From Flavobacterium salmonis (lineage in GTDB: Bacteria; Bacteroidota; Bacteroidia; Flavobacteriales; Flavobacteriaceae): DNA of 64,000 nt. Each line of letters begins with the position of its first letter. Position 1 is the first letter of the stretch. Positions 16,850-26,204 of this stretch are shown here, piece by piece. The position numbers and the translations under genes were made by a program. Under the pieces are notes generated by a model that had not been told where the DNA came from, searched no databases, and saw nothing but the letters and a program-made list of their open reading frames with translations. Location of the stretch: NCBI RefSeq assembly GCF_903819435.1, contig NZ_CAIJDP010000071.1, positions 186,001 to 250,000 on the forward strand, in the 5' to 3' direction.

Positions 16850-16925
16850 AATCAATACTTTTGACTTAAATAAAGCAATTAAAAGTCAATATTAAAAAAA
16901 AAGCCAAAATAAAAGTCAATATTAA
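16850..16925. promoter_or_regulatory. Putative Lrp-type operator repeats between rocD and its regulator
   Basis: AAAAGTCAATATTAA occurs twice (16881-16895 and 16911-16925), exactly 30 bp apart, about three helical turns. An inverted variant, AATACTTTTGACTT, lies at 16853-16866. Evenly phased AT-rich sites in a divergent promoter region fit binding of an Lrp/AsnC oligomer. The exact consensus of this regulator is unknown. Confidence 0.55.
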
Positions 16926-16942
16926 TTTTAAACAATATAAAA

Positions 16943-17395
16943 ATGGACTCATTAGACCAATTTGACATCAAAATTATCAAGGAACTGGAAAAAGATGGGA
17001 GAATGGCTTTTTCTACAATCGCAGCAAATTTGAAAATCTCAAATACAATGGTACATCAGCGAGTGAATCGCTTAACAGAGCAAGGTATCATTTCAGGGAT
17101 CAAACCTTCGGTTAACGAAAAAAAAATTGGCTACGACTGGGCTTCCTTTACCGGAATTACGCTCAATAAAGATTCGGATTCAGAAAGAATTATTGAGGCT
17201 TTAAAAGCCATTCCGGAAATTACGGAGTGTTATTATGTTACAGGTTCCTTTACCCTTTACATAAAAATCATAGCCAAAAACCACGAACACATGCGAAATG
17301 TTCTTTACGAAAAAATAGACCGAATTTCCGGGATTGCCAAAACCGATTCTATTGTAGAATTGGGTTGCGCTTTTAAAAGAAATATTACACTTTAA
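16943..17395 (+). CDS. Lrp/AsnC family transcriptional regulator
   Basis: A 150-residue DNA-binding protein with an N-terminal winged helix (FDIKIIKELEKDGRMAFSTIA...NTMVHQRVNRLTEQGII) and a C-terminal RAM/ligand-binding domain (ITECYYVTGSFTLYIKI). Proteins of this family sense amino acids and form octamers. It is divergent from rocD, and repeated sites fill the shared promoter region, so I infer that it controls ornithine or arginine use and its own gene. An intrinsic terminator follows. Confidence 0.9.
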   Translation: MDSLDQFDIKIIKELEKDGRMAFSTIAANLKISNTMVHQRVNRLTEQGIISGIKPSVNEKKIGYDWASFTGITLNKDSDSERIIEALKAIPEITECYYVTGSFTLYIKIIAKNHEHMRNVLYEKIDRISGIAKTDSIVELGCAFKRNITL

Positions 17396-17451
17396 AACTT
17401 TACAAATAATCTATAAACTTATAATTTTCAATATTTTAAATTCTTTGCTAA

Positions 17452-17484
17452 AACCTCAAAAGAAAAAGCTTTTGAGGTTTTTTT
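17452..17484 (+). terminator. Intrinsic terminator of the Lrp/AsnC gene
   Basis: AACCTCAAAAG (17452-17462) pairs with CTTTTGAGGTT (17469-17479), followed by seven T. Confidence 0.85.
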
Positions 17485-17527
17485 GTACGATTATATTTCA
17501 GATATTTGTTATAAATTATAAAAAATC

Positions 17528-18301
17528 ATGAAAAAATCAGCCTTATTTATTTTAGTTATTTTCTTATTTTTCAGCATTATGAACGCCCAATTAAAAGCCG
17601 TAAAATACAACGACGGAGATCAGGTTTTAAATGGATTATCCATAAAAGCTGCCAAAAAAAGCAGTCAAAATCCAGGTATTTTGCTTTTGCCAGCCTGGCT
17701 TGGAATTGACAATGCCTCAAAAGAAATAGCCGAAAACTTATCAAAACTGGGCTACACGGTTTTCATAGCTGATATTTATGGAGAAGGAAATTATCCAACA
17801 AACACTTCAGAAGCAGGTAAGCAGGCCGGATACTACAAAAAAAATTATGAAGCGTATCAAAAACGTATTCAGTTAGCGTTAGATCAATTAATCAAATCCG
17901 GTGCAAATGCCGATAATATTGTTGCTATTGGGTATTGTTTTGGCGGAACCGGGGTTTTAGAAGCTGGCCGCGGACATCTGAATGTAAAAGGTGTCGTTTC
18001 TTTTCATGGCGGTTTAGGCAAAGATGCTGCAAGGCCTTCTGAAACTATCACAACTAAAGTCTTAGCCTGTCATGGTGCTGATGATCCATTTGTTTCAAAG
18101 GAAGAAATAGCTGCTTTTCAGCAGGAAATGCGTGATACGAAAGCTGACTGGCAAATGATTTATTATGCAAATTCGGTACACTCATTCACAAACCCGGAAG
18201 CCGGAAACGACAACTCAAAAGGAGCTGCCTACAATGCTGTTGCTGCAAAACGTTCTTTTGAACATTTAAAGCTTTTTCTAAACGAGGTACTTAAAAAGTA
18301 A
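17528..18301 (+). CDS. Exported dienelactone hydrolase family protein
   Basis: Alpha/beta hydrolase of 257 residues. A signal peptide (MKKSALFILVIFLFFSIMNAQ) indicates export, unusual for classical cytoplasmic dienelactone hydrolases. The nucleophile motif is GYCFGGTG with Cys as nucleophile, as in the DLH family, and the acid and His are likely those of HGADDPF and VHSFTNP. The substrate is unknown. The next gene, DUF3667, starts 33 bp downstream, and the DLH-DUF3667-M28 genes may form one unit. Confidence 0.87.
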   Translation: MKKSALFILVIFLFFSIMNAQLKAVKYNDGDQVLNGLSIKAAKKSSQNPGILLLPAWLGIDNASKEIAENLSKLGYTVFIADIYGEGNYPTNTSEAGKQAGYYKKNYEAYQKRIQLALDQLIKSGANADNIVAIGYCFGGTGVLEAGRGHLNVKGVVSFHGGLGKDAARPSETITTKVLACHGADDPFVSKEEIAAFQQEMRDTKADWQMIYYANSVHSFTNPEAGNDNSKGAAYNAVAAKRSFEHLKLFLNEVLKK

Positions 18302-18334
18302 CCAAATTAATTAACCAAAACTAAACCCAAACCA

Positions 18335-19303
18335 ATGTCCCATAATAAAATCAGAGAAGATAAAACCTGCCTCAACTGCCGCCACGTAGTAGAGCAGAAA
18401 TTTTGTCCCAATTGCGGACAAGAGAATTCAGACAGCAGAAAAACATTTCATCACTTGTTTGTCCACTTTTTTGAAGATCTTACACATTATGAAAATGCTT
18501 TTTGGAAAACGATACGAAATCTGCTTTTTAAGCCGGCAACTTTAACCAAAGAATATCTTTCGGGAAAAAGACTTTCCTATTTGGCTCCGGTTCGTTTATA
18601 TATTTTCATAAGTTTCATTACGTTCTTATTAATTGCTATGCTTCCAGTTAAAGTCAACGAAAATAATAAAAGCGAAAAGGAAATAAATAAGGAAATCGCA
18701 AAAACTACACAAGAATTGAATATTAAAAAAGAAGACAATAAATACTTCCATTTCTTAAACATGAAGAAAATTGATTCTATTCAGAAACATGGAAAAGAAG
18801 AAGACAAACTTAATGCTACCAGCTACTGGTTCGCTGAAAAAGCAATACATATTAGTGAGAAATACACCAAAAAAGAAATTTTTATAAAATTTACAGAATC
18901 TTTCTTTCACAACCTTCCTAAAATTTTATTTATTATCATGCCATTTTTTGCTTTTTTCTTATGGCTTTTTCACAATAAAAAAAAATGGTATTATTTTGAT
19001 CACGGCATTTTTACACTTCACTATTTTTCATTTTTATTATTAATTTTCCTTGTAATGTTTATCATTGACCGTGTTGTCGGACTTTTTGGTGAAGATAGTC
19101 CACTGAATGTTATTTCCACAATTACCAGCATTGTTGGAACAATCTGGATGTGTTATTATTTTTATCCAGCTCATCATCGCTTTTATGGCGAATCAAGAAT
19201 AGTTTCTTTTGTTAAAAGTGTATTGTTATTCATTATAAACTCTCTTTTTATTCTATTTTTACTAACTGTTTATGTTCTCTATACATTCATCAATATACAT
19301 TAA
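18335..19303 (+). CDS. DUF3667 membrane protein with zinc ribbon
   Basis: The N-terminal zinc-ribbon has CxxC pairs at Cys12/15 and Cys24/27 (CLNCRHVVEQKFCPNCGQ). It is followed by the DUF3667 signature around KTFHHLFVHFFEDLTHYENA and FKPATLTKEYLSGKRLSYLA, then about five membrane segments with a charged loop between the first and second. At 322 residues the length is usual. The family is common in Bacteroidota and has no known function. It lies 9 bp before the M28 peptidase gene, so the two are probably translated from one mRNA. Confidence 0.85.
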   Translation: MSHNKIREDKTCLNCRHVVEQKFCPNCGQENSDSRKTFHHLFVHFFEDLTHYENAFWKTIRNLLFKPATLTKEYLSGKRLSYLAPVRLYIFISFITFLLIAMLPVKVNENNKSEKEINKEIAKTTQELNIKKEDNKYFHFLNMKKIDSIQKHGKEEDKLNATSYWFAEKAIHISEKYTKKEIFIKFTESFFHNLPKILFIIMPFFAFFLWLFHNKKKWYYFDHGIFTLHYFSFLLLIFLVMFIIDRVVGLFGEDSPLNVISTITSIVGTIWMCYYFYPAHHRFYGESRIVSFVKSVLLFIINSLFILFLLTVYVLYTFINIH

Positions 19304-19312
19304 AAACTAATA

Positions 19313-20329
19313 ATGAAAAAAATTGCATTTCTATTATTAATTGTTTCTGCATTTTCGTGTAAAAACACCCAGAATATTACCTCCAAAGACAATTCAGATC
19401 CTTCTAAATACATTGGAAAAATTTCGGAAAAAGATTTAAAAACAATGCTTTATACTGTTGCTTCTGATGAAATGGAAGGCCGTGAAACCGGTTCGAAGGG
19501 ACAAAAGAAAGCAGGGCTTTACATGATAGAGCAATACAAAAAAAATGGAATCCCTTTTCCAAAAGGTGCTACAGATTATTACCAGCACATTCCGGCATCT
19601 TATTTGAATGCCAGACGCAATGAAAACTTACAGGATTCAGAAAACATCTGGGCATACATTGAAGGCTCTGAAAAACCAGATGAGATATTGGTACTCTCAG
19701 CTCATTACGATCATGTGGGTATTCAAAACGGTGAAGTTTATAATGGTGCTGATGATGATGGTTCCGGAACGGTAGCTTTATTGGAAATGGCGAAAGCTTT
19801 TGCAAAAGCCAAAAAAGAAGGACATGGACCAAAACGTTCTATTTTATTCCTGCATGTAACTGGCGAAGAGCACGGCCTGCACGGTTCTCGCTATTATTCT
19901 GAACATCCTTTGTTTCCAATTGCCAGCACAATTGCCGACATTAATATTGATATGATTGGTCGTCGTGATGTTGAACACGCCAAAACAAACAATTATGTGT
20001 ATGTTATTGGAGCGAACAGATTATCATCTGATTTACATAATGCTGTAGTGTCACAAAATGAAAAATACATCAAAATAGATTTAGATTTTAAATTCAACGA
20101 TCCAAAAGACCCAAATCACTTTTATGAGCGTTCTGACCATTATAACTTTGCCAAACATGGTATTCCGGCGGTTTTCTTCTTTAATGGCGTTCACGAAGAT
20201 TACCATGGTAAAGACGACATAGCAGAAAAAATCGAATACGATGCTTTAACTAAAAGAACAAAATTAGCTTTCGTCGTTGCCTGGGAACTGGCCAATAGAG
20301 AAAACAGACCGGTTGTGGATAAGAGATAG
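19313..20329 (+). CDS. M28 family zinc aminopeptidase-like lipoprotein
   Basis: A lipoprotein signal (lipobox FSC, Cys16) places it in the periplasm or outer membrane. The metal ligands of family M28 are visible: LSAHYDHVG, NGADDDGSGTVALLE, TGEEHGLHGSRYYSEHP, NIDMIGRRD, and the final His in NGVHEDYHGKDD. It should remove N-terminal residues from peptides using two zinc ions. At 338 residues the length is usual. The gene ends a likely DLH-DUF3667-M28 unit and is followed by a strong terminator shared with rho on the other strand. Confidence 0.92.
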   Translation: MKKIAFLLLIVSAFSCKNTQNITSKDNSDPSKYIGKISEKDLKTMLYTVASDEMEGRETGSKGQKKAGLYMIEQYKKNGIPFPKGATDYYQHIPASYLNARRNENLQDSENIWAYIEGSEKPDEILVLSAHYDHVGIQNGEVYNGADDDGSGTVALLEMAKAFAKAKKEGHGPKRSILFLHVTGEEHGLHGSRYYSEHPLFPIASTIADINIDMIGRRDVEHAKTNNYVYVIGANRLSSDLHNAVVSQNEKYIKIDLDFKFNDPKDPNHFYERSDHYNFAKHGIPAVFFFNGVHEDYHGKDDIAEKIEYDALTKRTKLAFVVAWELANRENRPVVDKR

Positions 20330-20351
20330 TTTAAAAAAAGATTCTAAGAAA

Positions 20352-20488
20352 CTGAGATGCTAAGGTTTCTAAGTTTTTCCCTTAGGAATGATTACAAAAA
20401 AAGATGAGTAAAACTCATCTTTTTTTGTTTTATATTTTTTATTCCAATTACTCAAATGCTAAAAAAACTTAGAAACTTAGCATCTCAG
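20352..20488. repeat. Long inverted repeat around the M28/rho terminator
   Basis: The segment 20352-20378 (starting CTGAGATGCTAAGGTTTC) is the reverse complement of 20463-20488 (ending CTTAGCATCTCAG) except for one missing base. The arms of about 26 bp flank an intrinsic terminator between convergent genes. Similar CTAAG/CTGAG-rich stretches occur at 28407-28440 and 30690-30720, so this is a dispersed low-complexity repeat. Confidence 0.65.
20396..20427. terminator. Bidirectional terminator between M28 peptidase and rho genes
   Basis: GATGAGT (20403-20409) and ACTCATC (20413-20419) form a 7-bp stem flanked by seven A on the left and seven T on the right. The stem extends through the A and T runs and would stop both convergent transcripts. 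Confidence 0.8.
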
Positions 20489-20504
20489 AACCTCAGTAAC
20501 TTTA

Positions 20505-22316
20505 TCAATCATTCATCGAAATCAAAAACTCTTCGTTATTTCTGGTTTTCTTGAAACGGTCGTTTACAAAATCCATAGATTCTACCGGATTCATATCTGA
20601 CAGATATTTACGCATAATCCACATTCTCTGTAATGTTTTCTCGTCTAATAATAAATCGTCGCGACGCGTACTTGATGATGTAAGATCGATGGCTGGGAAA
20701 ATACGTTTGTTGGCAATTTTACGATCCAGTTGAAGTTCCATATTACCGGTACCTTTAAATTCTTCAAAGATAACCTCATCCATTTTAGAACCGGTTTCTG
20801 TCAATGCTGTCGCGATGATACTCAACGAACCGCCGTTTTCAACATTTCTTGCTGCTCCGAAGAAACGTTTTGGTTTTTGAAGCGCATTGGCATCAACACC
20901 TCCACTTAATACTTTTCCGGACGCTGGCTGAACAGTATTATAAGCTCTCGCCAAACGTGTAATCGAATCAAGAAGAATCACGACATCATGTCCGCATTCT
21001 ACCAGACGCTTAGCTTTTTCAAGTACGATATTGGCAATTTTTACGTGTTCCTGTGGTTCTCTGTCAAAAGTAGAAGCGATAACTTCTCCACGTACACTTC
21101 TTTGCATATCTGTAACCTCCTCCGGACGCTCATCAATCAAAAGAACGATTAGATAAACTTCAGGATGATTCGCAGCAATCGCATTGGCAATGTCTTTTAA
21201 CAACATTGTTTTACCCGTTTTTGGCTGTGCGACTATCATACCACGCTGCCCTTTTCCAATTGGAGAAAATAAATCGATAATTCGGGTTGATATAGAACTG
21301 CCTTTTTCGGCTAATTTAAATTTTTCTGAAGGGAAAACCGGTGTCAGGTGTTCAAACGAAACTCTGTCGCGAACTACCTGCGGATCGTGACCATTAATTT
21401 TAAGTACACGAACCAAAGGGAAAAACTTCTCTCCTTCTTTTGGAGGACGAACCACTCCTTTAACGGTATCTCCGGTTTTAAGACCGAATAATCGGATTTG
21501 TGAAGTTGACAAATAAATATCGTCAGGAGAAGCTAGATAATTATAATCTGATGAACGTAAGAATCCGTATCCGTCGGGCATCATTTCAAGAACGCCTTCA
21601 CTTTCTATAATTCCGTCAAATTCAAAGTCTGAATCCCTGAAGTTATTATTCTTTTTGTTTTTATGATTTGGATTTTGGTTTCCGTTATTTCCATTACCAT
21701 TCCCGTTTTGATTTGGATTCTGATTCTGGTTCGGATTTTGTTTTTTATTCTGATTAGGATTAATCTTTTTAATCGGAGCAGTTCCTTCAGCTTTTTCAGC
21801 TTCGGGAGTTGGAGCCTGAACAGTTATTTCTGTTTCTCCAGCTTCTTCAGTACTTTCTTCTTTTACTGTTTCTTTCTCTTTCTGCAAAGCAACCTTTTTC
21901 TCGTATGCTGATTTATTAAACTTAACGATTTTTGGTTCCTTTTTCTCTACTTCTTTGTTTTCAGCAACTTCCTCAACTTTTGGTTTCGGTTGAATTTTAG
22001 TATTTGGTTTTGAAACAGCCTCAGGTTGTATCTCCTCACGTGGTTCTTCCACTTTATCAAACTCTAAAACAGGAGCATTTCTGCTGGATGCTGCCTTTTT
22101 AACAGGGGCAATTCTTGCTCTCTTTGGTTTTTCATCAACTATTTCTGCATGTGCAACAGCTGGCACAAGCGGCTCTGAAGTCGTTTCCTGATGCGCTAAA
22201 ATCTGACTGATCAAAGTATCTTTTTTGACACCATTAAACTTTATAGTTTTAGCTAACTTAGCTATTTCTTGAAGCTCAGAAAGCTTCATTTCTTTTAATG
22301 CAGAAATATCAAACAT
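20505..22316 (-). CDS. rho: Transcription termination factor Rho with Bacteroidota-type insertion
   Basis: Hexameric RNA helicase that terminates transcription. It has 603 residues, against about 420 in E. coli. The parts are a Rho_N/SAP-like N-terminus (1-43), a long charged linker with an Asn/Gln/Pro/Gly-rich stretch at about 187-225, the RNA-binding domain (about 235-310: [15 protein letters not shown]) and the ATPase domain with Walker A QPKTGKT (about 363-369), [14 protein letters not shown] and [12 protein letters not shown]. Its long disordered insertion is usual in Bacteroidota and is not a defect. The gene is monocistronic. Confidence 0.96.
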   Translation of the reverse strand: MFDISALKEMKLSELQEIAKLAKTIKFNGVKKDTLISQILAHQETTSEPLVPAVAHAEIVDEKPKRARIAPVKKAASSRNAPVLEFDKVEEPREEIQPEAVSKPNTKIQPKPKVEEVAENKEVEKKEPKIVKFNKSAYEKKVALQKEKETVKEESTEEAGETEITVQAPTPEAEKAEGTAPIKKINPNQNKKQNPNQNQNPNQNGNGNGNNGNQNPNHKNKKNNNFRDSDFEFDGIIESEGVLEMMPDGYGFLRSSDYNYLASPDDIYLSTSQIRLFGLKTGDTVKGVVRPPKEGEKFFPLVRVLKINGHDPQVVRDRVSFEHLTPVFPSEKFKLAEKGSSISTRIIDLFSPIGKGQRGMIVAQPKTGKTMLLKDIANAIAANHPEVYLIVLLIDERPEEVTDMQRSVRGEVIASTFDREPQEHVKIANIVLEKAKRLVECGHDVVILLDSITRLARAYNTVQPASGKVLSGGVDANALQKPKRFFGAARNVENGGSLSIIATALTETGSKMDEVIFEEFKGTGNMELQLDRKIANKRIFPAIDLTSSSTRRDDLLLDEKTLQRMWIMRKYLSDMNPVESMDFVNDRFKKTRNNEEFLISMND

Positions 22317-22476
22317 GAATGTTCTATGAATTTAATTATTTTAAAGGAAAATACTGTAATAAAGAATAGGTAGATAATTATTTTGAATTGACCGCAGTAT
22401 GAAGTGCTTACGGTATTATGATGCAATAATACGAATAAAATTTTATCATACAATAGTATTTATAAAAAAGAAAATA

Positions 22477-22484
22477 TATTTTTG
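22477..22484 (+). promoter_or_regulatory. Candidate -7 element for the DUF4293 gene
   Basis: TATTTTTG matches TAnnTTTG and lies 17 bp before the ATG at 22502, which implies a very short 5' leader. No clear TTG is present at the -33 position. Confidence 0.35.
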
Positions 22485-22501
22485 TAAAACAATTTTAGGT
22501 C

Positions 22502-22912
22502 ATGATACAACGAATTCAAACCATATATTTACTACTCACCTTTTTGGTAACCGGAGTTTTACTTTTTTTTGTTCCTCTTTGGACAATAAATGGGAAGCCA
22601 TTTTATTTTATGCAGGATCAGGTTTATACTGTATTATTAGGCCTAAGTACTATGTTAACCATTATCAGTATTATATCATACAAAAAAAGACAAAATCAGT
22701 TTGTTATGGGCAGACTGAACATCATATTAAATTTAATTTTATTAGGATTATTTGTTTACCGTTCACTAAATTTATCTGGAGAAGCAGCTACTGCTTCTGA
22801 GAAAGGTATTGGGATGTTTCTTCCTATTGTTGCTATCGTGTTATTAGTTCTAGCTAATAAGGCCATCAAAAAGGACGAAGATCTTGTAAAATCTGTAGAC
22901 CGTTTGAGATAA
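22502..22912 (+). CDS. DUF4293 four-helix membrane protein
   Basis: A 136-residue integral membrane protein with four hydrophobic helices. It begins MIQRIQTIYLLLTF, a characteristic start of DUF4293, and ends in a charged tail (AIKKDEDLVKSVDRLR). The family is confined to Bacteroidota and often lies next to rho, as here where the two genes are divergent. Function is unknown. A terminator follows. Confidence 0.85.
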   Translation: MIQRIQTIYLLLTFLVTGVLLFFVPLWTINGKPFYFMQDQVYTVLLGLSTMLTIISIISYKKRQNQFVMGRLNIILNLILLGLFVYRSLNLSGEAATASEKGIGMFLPIVAIVLLVLANKAIKKDEDLVKSVDRLR

Positions 22913-22942
22913 ACCTATAAACTTAGTTTATTGCGCGAAGAG

Positions 22943-22971
22943 AACCCGAATTGTATGATTCGGGTTTTTTT
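22943..22971 (+). terminator. Intrinsic terminator of the DUF4293 gene
   Basis: AACCCGAA (22943-22950) pairs with TTCGGGTT (22959-22966) around an 8-nt loop, followed by a T-run. Confidence 0.85.
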
Positions 22972-23077
22972 GTGTAAAATTCGCTACATTTACTATCAAA
23001 CAAAGAAAATAAATTTCAGAAATTCGATATTATAAGTAGAATTTTCATAATTTAGCATTTGTTATTTCAATTTATTT

Positions 23078-23740
23078 ATGACACATAAAATAAAAATACA
23101 CTTAGCTGATGACCATTTAGTACTTATTGATGGATTGACAAATTTATTAAGTACTGTTTCTGAATTCGAAATTGTAGGCTCATCCTCTAACGGGTTGAAT
23201 ATTTTTGATGAAGTAACAGCTAATAATGCGCACATCCTGGTACTGGATCTGAGTATGCCCGAAAAAGACGGTATAGAAGTCTTAAAAGAGTTTCATCAAA
23301 AAGGATACCCTTGCAAGGTTATCATTTTATCCAGCTATGATGATTTAAAAATTATCAGGGAGGTAATGAATTTAGGTGCCAGCGGGTATCTTACAAAAAA
23401 ATGTGCAGGCGAAAATATAATTGAAGCCATTGAAGTGGTTAATCAGGGAGAAGAATATTTTTGCAATTCAGTACGAGAAAAAATCTTCAACACTTTTACA
23501 GAAAACAATCCTAAATTAAACAAAACTTTTATCACTCAAAATTCCATTTTAACATCGCGTGAATTAGAAATTGTAACTCTAATTTCACTTGAATACAGCG
23601 GAAAGGAAATTAGTGAACAATTGTTTATAAGCACTAATACTGTAGAAACACATCGGAAAAACATCATGAAAAAGCTACAGACAAAAAATACTATTGGACT
23701 GGTTAAATATGCTATCAAAAATAATTTAATTAAGTCTTAA
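23078..23740 (+). CDS. NarL/FixJ-type response regulator
   Basis: A 220-residue two-component regulator. The receiver domain (1-120) has acidic residues DD at 11-12, the phospho-acceptor Asp57 in LVLDLSMP, and Lys in LTKKC. The LuxR-type helix-turn-helix (about 150-215) reads TSRELEIVTLISLEYSGKEI and STNTVETHRKNIMKKL. It lies 188 bp upstream of the first of two HisKA_3 histidine kinases, the class that normally partners NarL-type regulators. It is therefore the likely target of one or both. Confidence 0.92.
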   Translation: MTHKIKIHLADDHLVLIDGLTNLLSTVSEFEIVGSSSNGLNIFDEVTANNAHILVLDLSMPEKDGIEVLKEFHQKGYPCKVIILSSYDDLKIIREVMNLGASGYLTKKCAGENIIEAIEVVNQGEEYFCNSVREKIFNTFTENNPKLNKTFITQNSILTSRELEIVTLISLEYSGKEISEQLFISTNTVETHRKNIMKKLQTKNTIGLVKYAIKNNLIKS

Positions 23741-23928
23741 ATTATTTCTTAATCATACAATCCTTCACTTTTCAAGGTATAACAAAATCAAAAAAATTCA
23801 TCAGAACACAGTTAATTTTATAGATTAAAATAAAAATCAGTTTATTATTCAGAAAGCAATTCACTAAATTATTTGGTAACTTGATTTTAAAATTTATAAA
23901 CAGTATTTTTATCCCCTAATTTTTTAAT

Positions 23929-25617
23929 ATGTTGGTTTTTCGCAATTTTATAACTGCCTTCCTGATATTACTTTTTTGTATTCCTGTTACAAGCCAAAAA
24001 AAGAGTTTTACAAAAATTGAACTACTAAAACTTTATAACGAAGCTACTAGCAACCTTCATAAAGAAAATTACGAAAAATCGTTAATACAAGCCAGATTAC
24101 TTTTAAATCATTCACTTCTATCACATGATAACAATTTAATTGGAAAAGCGTATAATATAATTGCCGCTAATTTTGACGGGATATCCGAACCTGAAAAAGC
24201 CTTGTTTTATTATCAAAAAAGCCTAATATATGCAGAAAAATCTAATGATTTAGAACTTCAAAACTGGCTTTACAATAATATTGGTAATATTTATTGCTTT
24301 GACAAAAAGAAATATGAAAAAGGAGTTTCTTATTACATACGATCATTATACTACAGCAGGGCAATTAAGGATTCCTCACAGGTTTTTTTTACCAAACTTA
24401 ATATTGCCTGGGCTTATTTTGACATCGGGCGCTTCGCTCAGGGGTATCCTTATCTAAATTACATCAATAAGTACAAGAATAAATACGGCATGAAAACAAC
24501 TATTGCCGTTACTGATATGCTTAATGCGATGTATTATTCTTATAAAAAAGATAATCTAAAAGCGGATTACTATTTTAAAAAAGGGATAAAGAATGCCATA
24601 AAATATGATGAAAAAACCGACTTATCTTTTATACATCAGGAATATTCAAAATTTTTATTCAAAAATAAAAATTTTGAAACTGCCTACAAAAATCTAAGTT
24701 CTTATCAGCGAATAACTGAAGAAATCAGTCTTGAAGAAAAAGCCAGAAAAGCAAAAATTGCAGGAATTAATCTTGAAATCGATGAATATAAACGTGAAAT
24801 TGACAAGATGGGGATTGAAAGCAAAAAAAGAGAAAAATTATTCCATTCTGAAAGCGCCCGTAAAAACAAGATGACAACTATCATCTTATCCTTGTTTCTA
24901 ATCAGTCTTATATTATTTTACTTTTTTTATCAAAATACAAAACTTAAACAAAAAAACAGAATTAAGGATATTCAGAATAAAATACATCAAAATATAATCA
25001 ATGCCAGTATCGACGGACAAGAAAACGAACGAAAAAAGATTGCTTTGTTTTTACATGACACCATTAGTGCTTCTTTATCATCGGCAGGAATGCACTTAAA
25101 TGTTTTTTTATCCCAACACAACGGCCTTCCTCCTGAAATTACTAAAACAAAATTAATTTTAGACGAAACACATGATAAAGTCAGAGACCTTTCACATGAT
25201 CTTATCCCTACATTATTGGCACGTTTTGGATTATTATATGCTCTTGATGATTTATGTGAAAAATACTCAAATTCAACTTTACATTTTGAATACCTCAATA
25301 CTATCCCAATAAAGAAAAGATATACTGAAAAATTCGAAACAAGACTCTATTTTATCATTTCAGAACTTTTAAATAACATCATAAAACACAGTGAGGCCAG
25401 TAAAGCTAAGGTTTCATTGATTGAGAATAATAATGAAATGATTATTGAAATTACTGATAACGGAAAAGGATTTGATATTAACAAATTTAATTTTGTTGAA
25501 GGATTTGGTCTTAATCAAATTAAAGCAAGGATAAATAATTTGAATGGCCAATTTGATGTAAAATCAAAAATCAATGAAGGAACTTCTGTTATGATTAATG
25601 TTCCTGTAAATGCTTAA
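23929..25617 (+). CDS. TPR-containing sensor histidine kinase (HisKA_3), first paralog
   Basis: A 562-residue kinase. A signal peptide (about 1-23) is followed by a periplasmic TPR-like array (about 30-270), a short coiled coil, one membrane helix near 310-330 (MTTIILSLFLISLILFYFFY), a HisKA_3 dimerisation domain with the phospho-acceptor His376 in ERKKIALFLHDTISASL, and an HATPase domain with SELLNNIIKHSE, ITDNGKGFD and GFGLNQIKARI. It probably phosphorylates the NarL-type regulator upstream. The kinase half is nearly identical to that of the second paralog at 26205, while the TPR halves have diverged, so the two likely sense different inputs. Confidence 0.92.
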   Translation: MLVFRNFITAFLILLFCIPVTSQKKSFTKIELLKLYNEATSNLHKENYEKSLIQARLLLNHSLLSHDNNLIGKAYNIIAANFDGISEPEKALFYYQKSLIYAEKSNDLELQNWLYNNIGNIYCFDKKKYEKGVSYYIRSLYYSRAIKDSSQVFFTKLNIAWAYFDIGRFAQGYPYLNYINKYKNKYGMKTTIAVTDMLNAMYYSYKKDNLKADYYFKKGIKNAIKYDEKTDLSFIHQEYSKFLFKNKNFETAYKNLSSYQRITEEISLEEKARKAKIAGINLEIDEYKREIDKMGIESKKREKLFHSESARKNKMTTIILSLFLISLILFYFFYQNTKLKQKNRIKDIQNKIHQNIINASIDGQENERKKIALFLHDTISASLSSAGMHLNVFLSQHNGLPPEITKTKLILDETHDKVRDLSHDLIPTLLARFGLLYALDDLCEKYSNSTLHFEYLNTIPIKKRYTEKFETRLYFIISELLNNIIKHSEASKAKVSLIENNNEMIIEITDNGKGFDINKFNFVEGFGLNQIKARINNLNGQFDVKSKINEGTSVMINVPVNA

Positions 25618-25753
25618 ACGAATCTCTTTTCCGGTTCATATATTGTTGAAATGGCAAAAATCTGAATTCATATTTTTACACATTCTTAAAAACTAAAAAA
25701 AAAAATACTTTTCGACCTGAGTTCGATTATTCAATAACTTGTTATTTATTATA

Positions 25754-25835
25754 TATCCTGTAAGGATTTTTGAACCTTGTAGTTATGAATACTGATGATA
25801 AGATACCTGCAAGATCTTTTTTGAGACCTTGCAGG
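25754..25835. repeat. CCTGCAAGG-type palindromic repeats
   Basis: CCTGCAAG (25806-25813) and CTTGCAGG (25828-25835) form a hairpin. A degenerate second copy (ATCCTGTAAGGATTTTTGAA..CCTTGTAG) lies at 25755-25784. Related to the repeat at 12176-12201. For the - strand micro-ORF that ends at 25855 this hairpin lies about 20 bp past the stop codon and might end its transcript. Confidence 0.5.
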
Positions 25836-25854
25836 AACATTAACTGATATAATT

Positions 25855-26016
25855 TTAGACATCAACTTTTCCTCCTTTATCAATTTTTGTTTCCTCTTCA
25901 TTTTCTTCTTCTGTATTCTTTTTTTCCTCAGCATCTTCATCTGCAAAAAGAAAAATTATTTCTTCTGACTTGAAGGAATCACTTACTTCGTCTACTTCTA
26001 AAAATCTCTTTGACAT
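25855..26016 (-). CDS. Small acidic protein (53 aa) between the two histidine kinases
   Basis: The reverse strand from ATG at 26016 encodes a 53-residue protein starting MSKRFLEVDEVSDSFKSEE, with a short hydrophobic patch (IIFLFA) and a strongly acidic Glu-rich tail ending GGKVDV. A TAnnTTTG element on the same strand lies at 26098-26105, 82 bp upstream, and a palindrome follows the stop. I do not recognise it. Codon use and the flanking signals support a real gene, but its size keeps this uncertain. Confidence 0.5.
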   Translation of the reverse strand: MSKRFLEVDEVSDSFKSEEIIFLFADEDAEEKKNTEEENEEETKIDKGGKVDV

Positions 26017-26097
26017 AATTTTTGGTTTAAATTTAGGTAATACTTCTGAATCATTTTTTTAAAGTTTAAAAACACCTTGAATCAAAACTTTCTATAA

Positions 26098-26105
26098 CAA
26101 ATATA
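26098..26105 (-). promoter_or_regulatory. Candidate promoter of the acidic micro-ORF
   Basis: The reverse strand reads TATATTTG, an exact TAnnTTTG match. The nearest TTG upstream leaves a 22-bp spacer, slightly long, so confidence is limited. Confidence 0.4.
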
Positions 26106-26204
26106 ATATTAAATAGTTACACAAAAACAACTTTTTTTTAGTAAGAATAAATTTATTATTACATTTGAACAAATGTTAAAAAAATGCACTTCAAACTATC
26201 ATAA

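Noticed and set aside
22399..22800. 133-residue + strand frame overlapping the DUF4293 gene
   Set aside because: It is out of frame with the recognisable DUF4293 protein and has no family features.
25749..25946. 65-residue - strand frame of Lys-rich sequence
   Set aside because: It overlaps the better-supported 53-residue acidic frame out of phase and its composition is the shadow of Glu codons.
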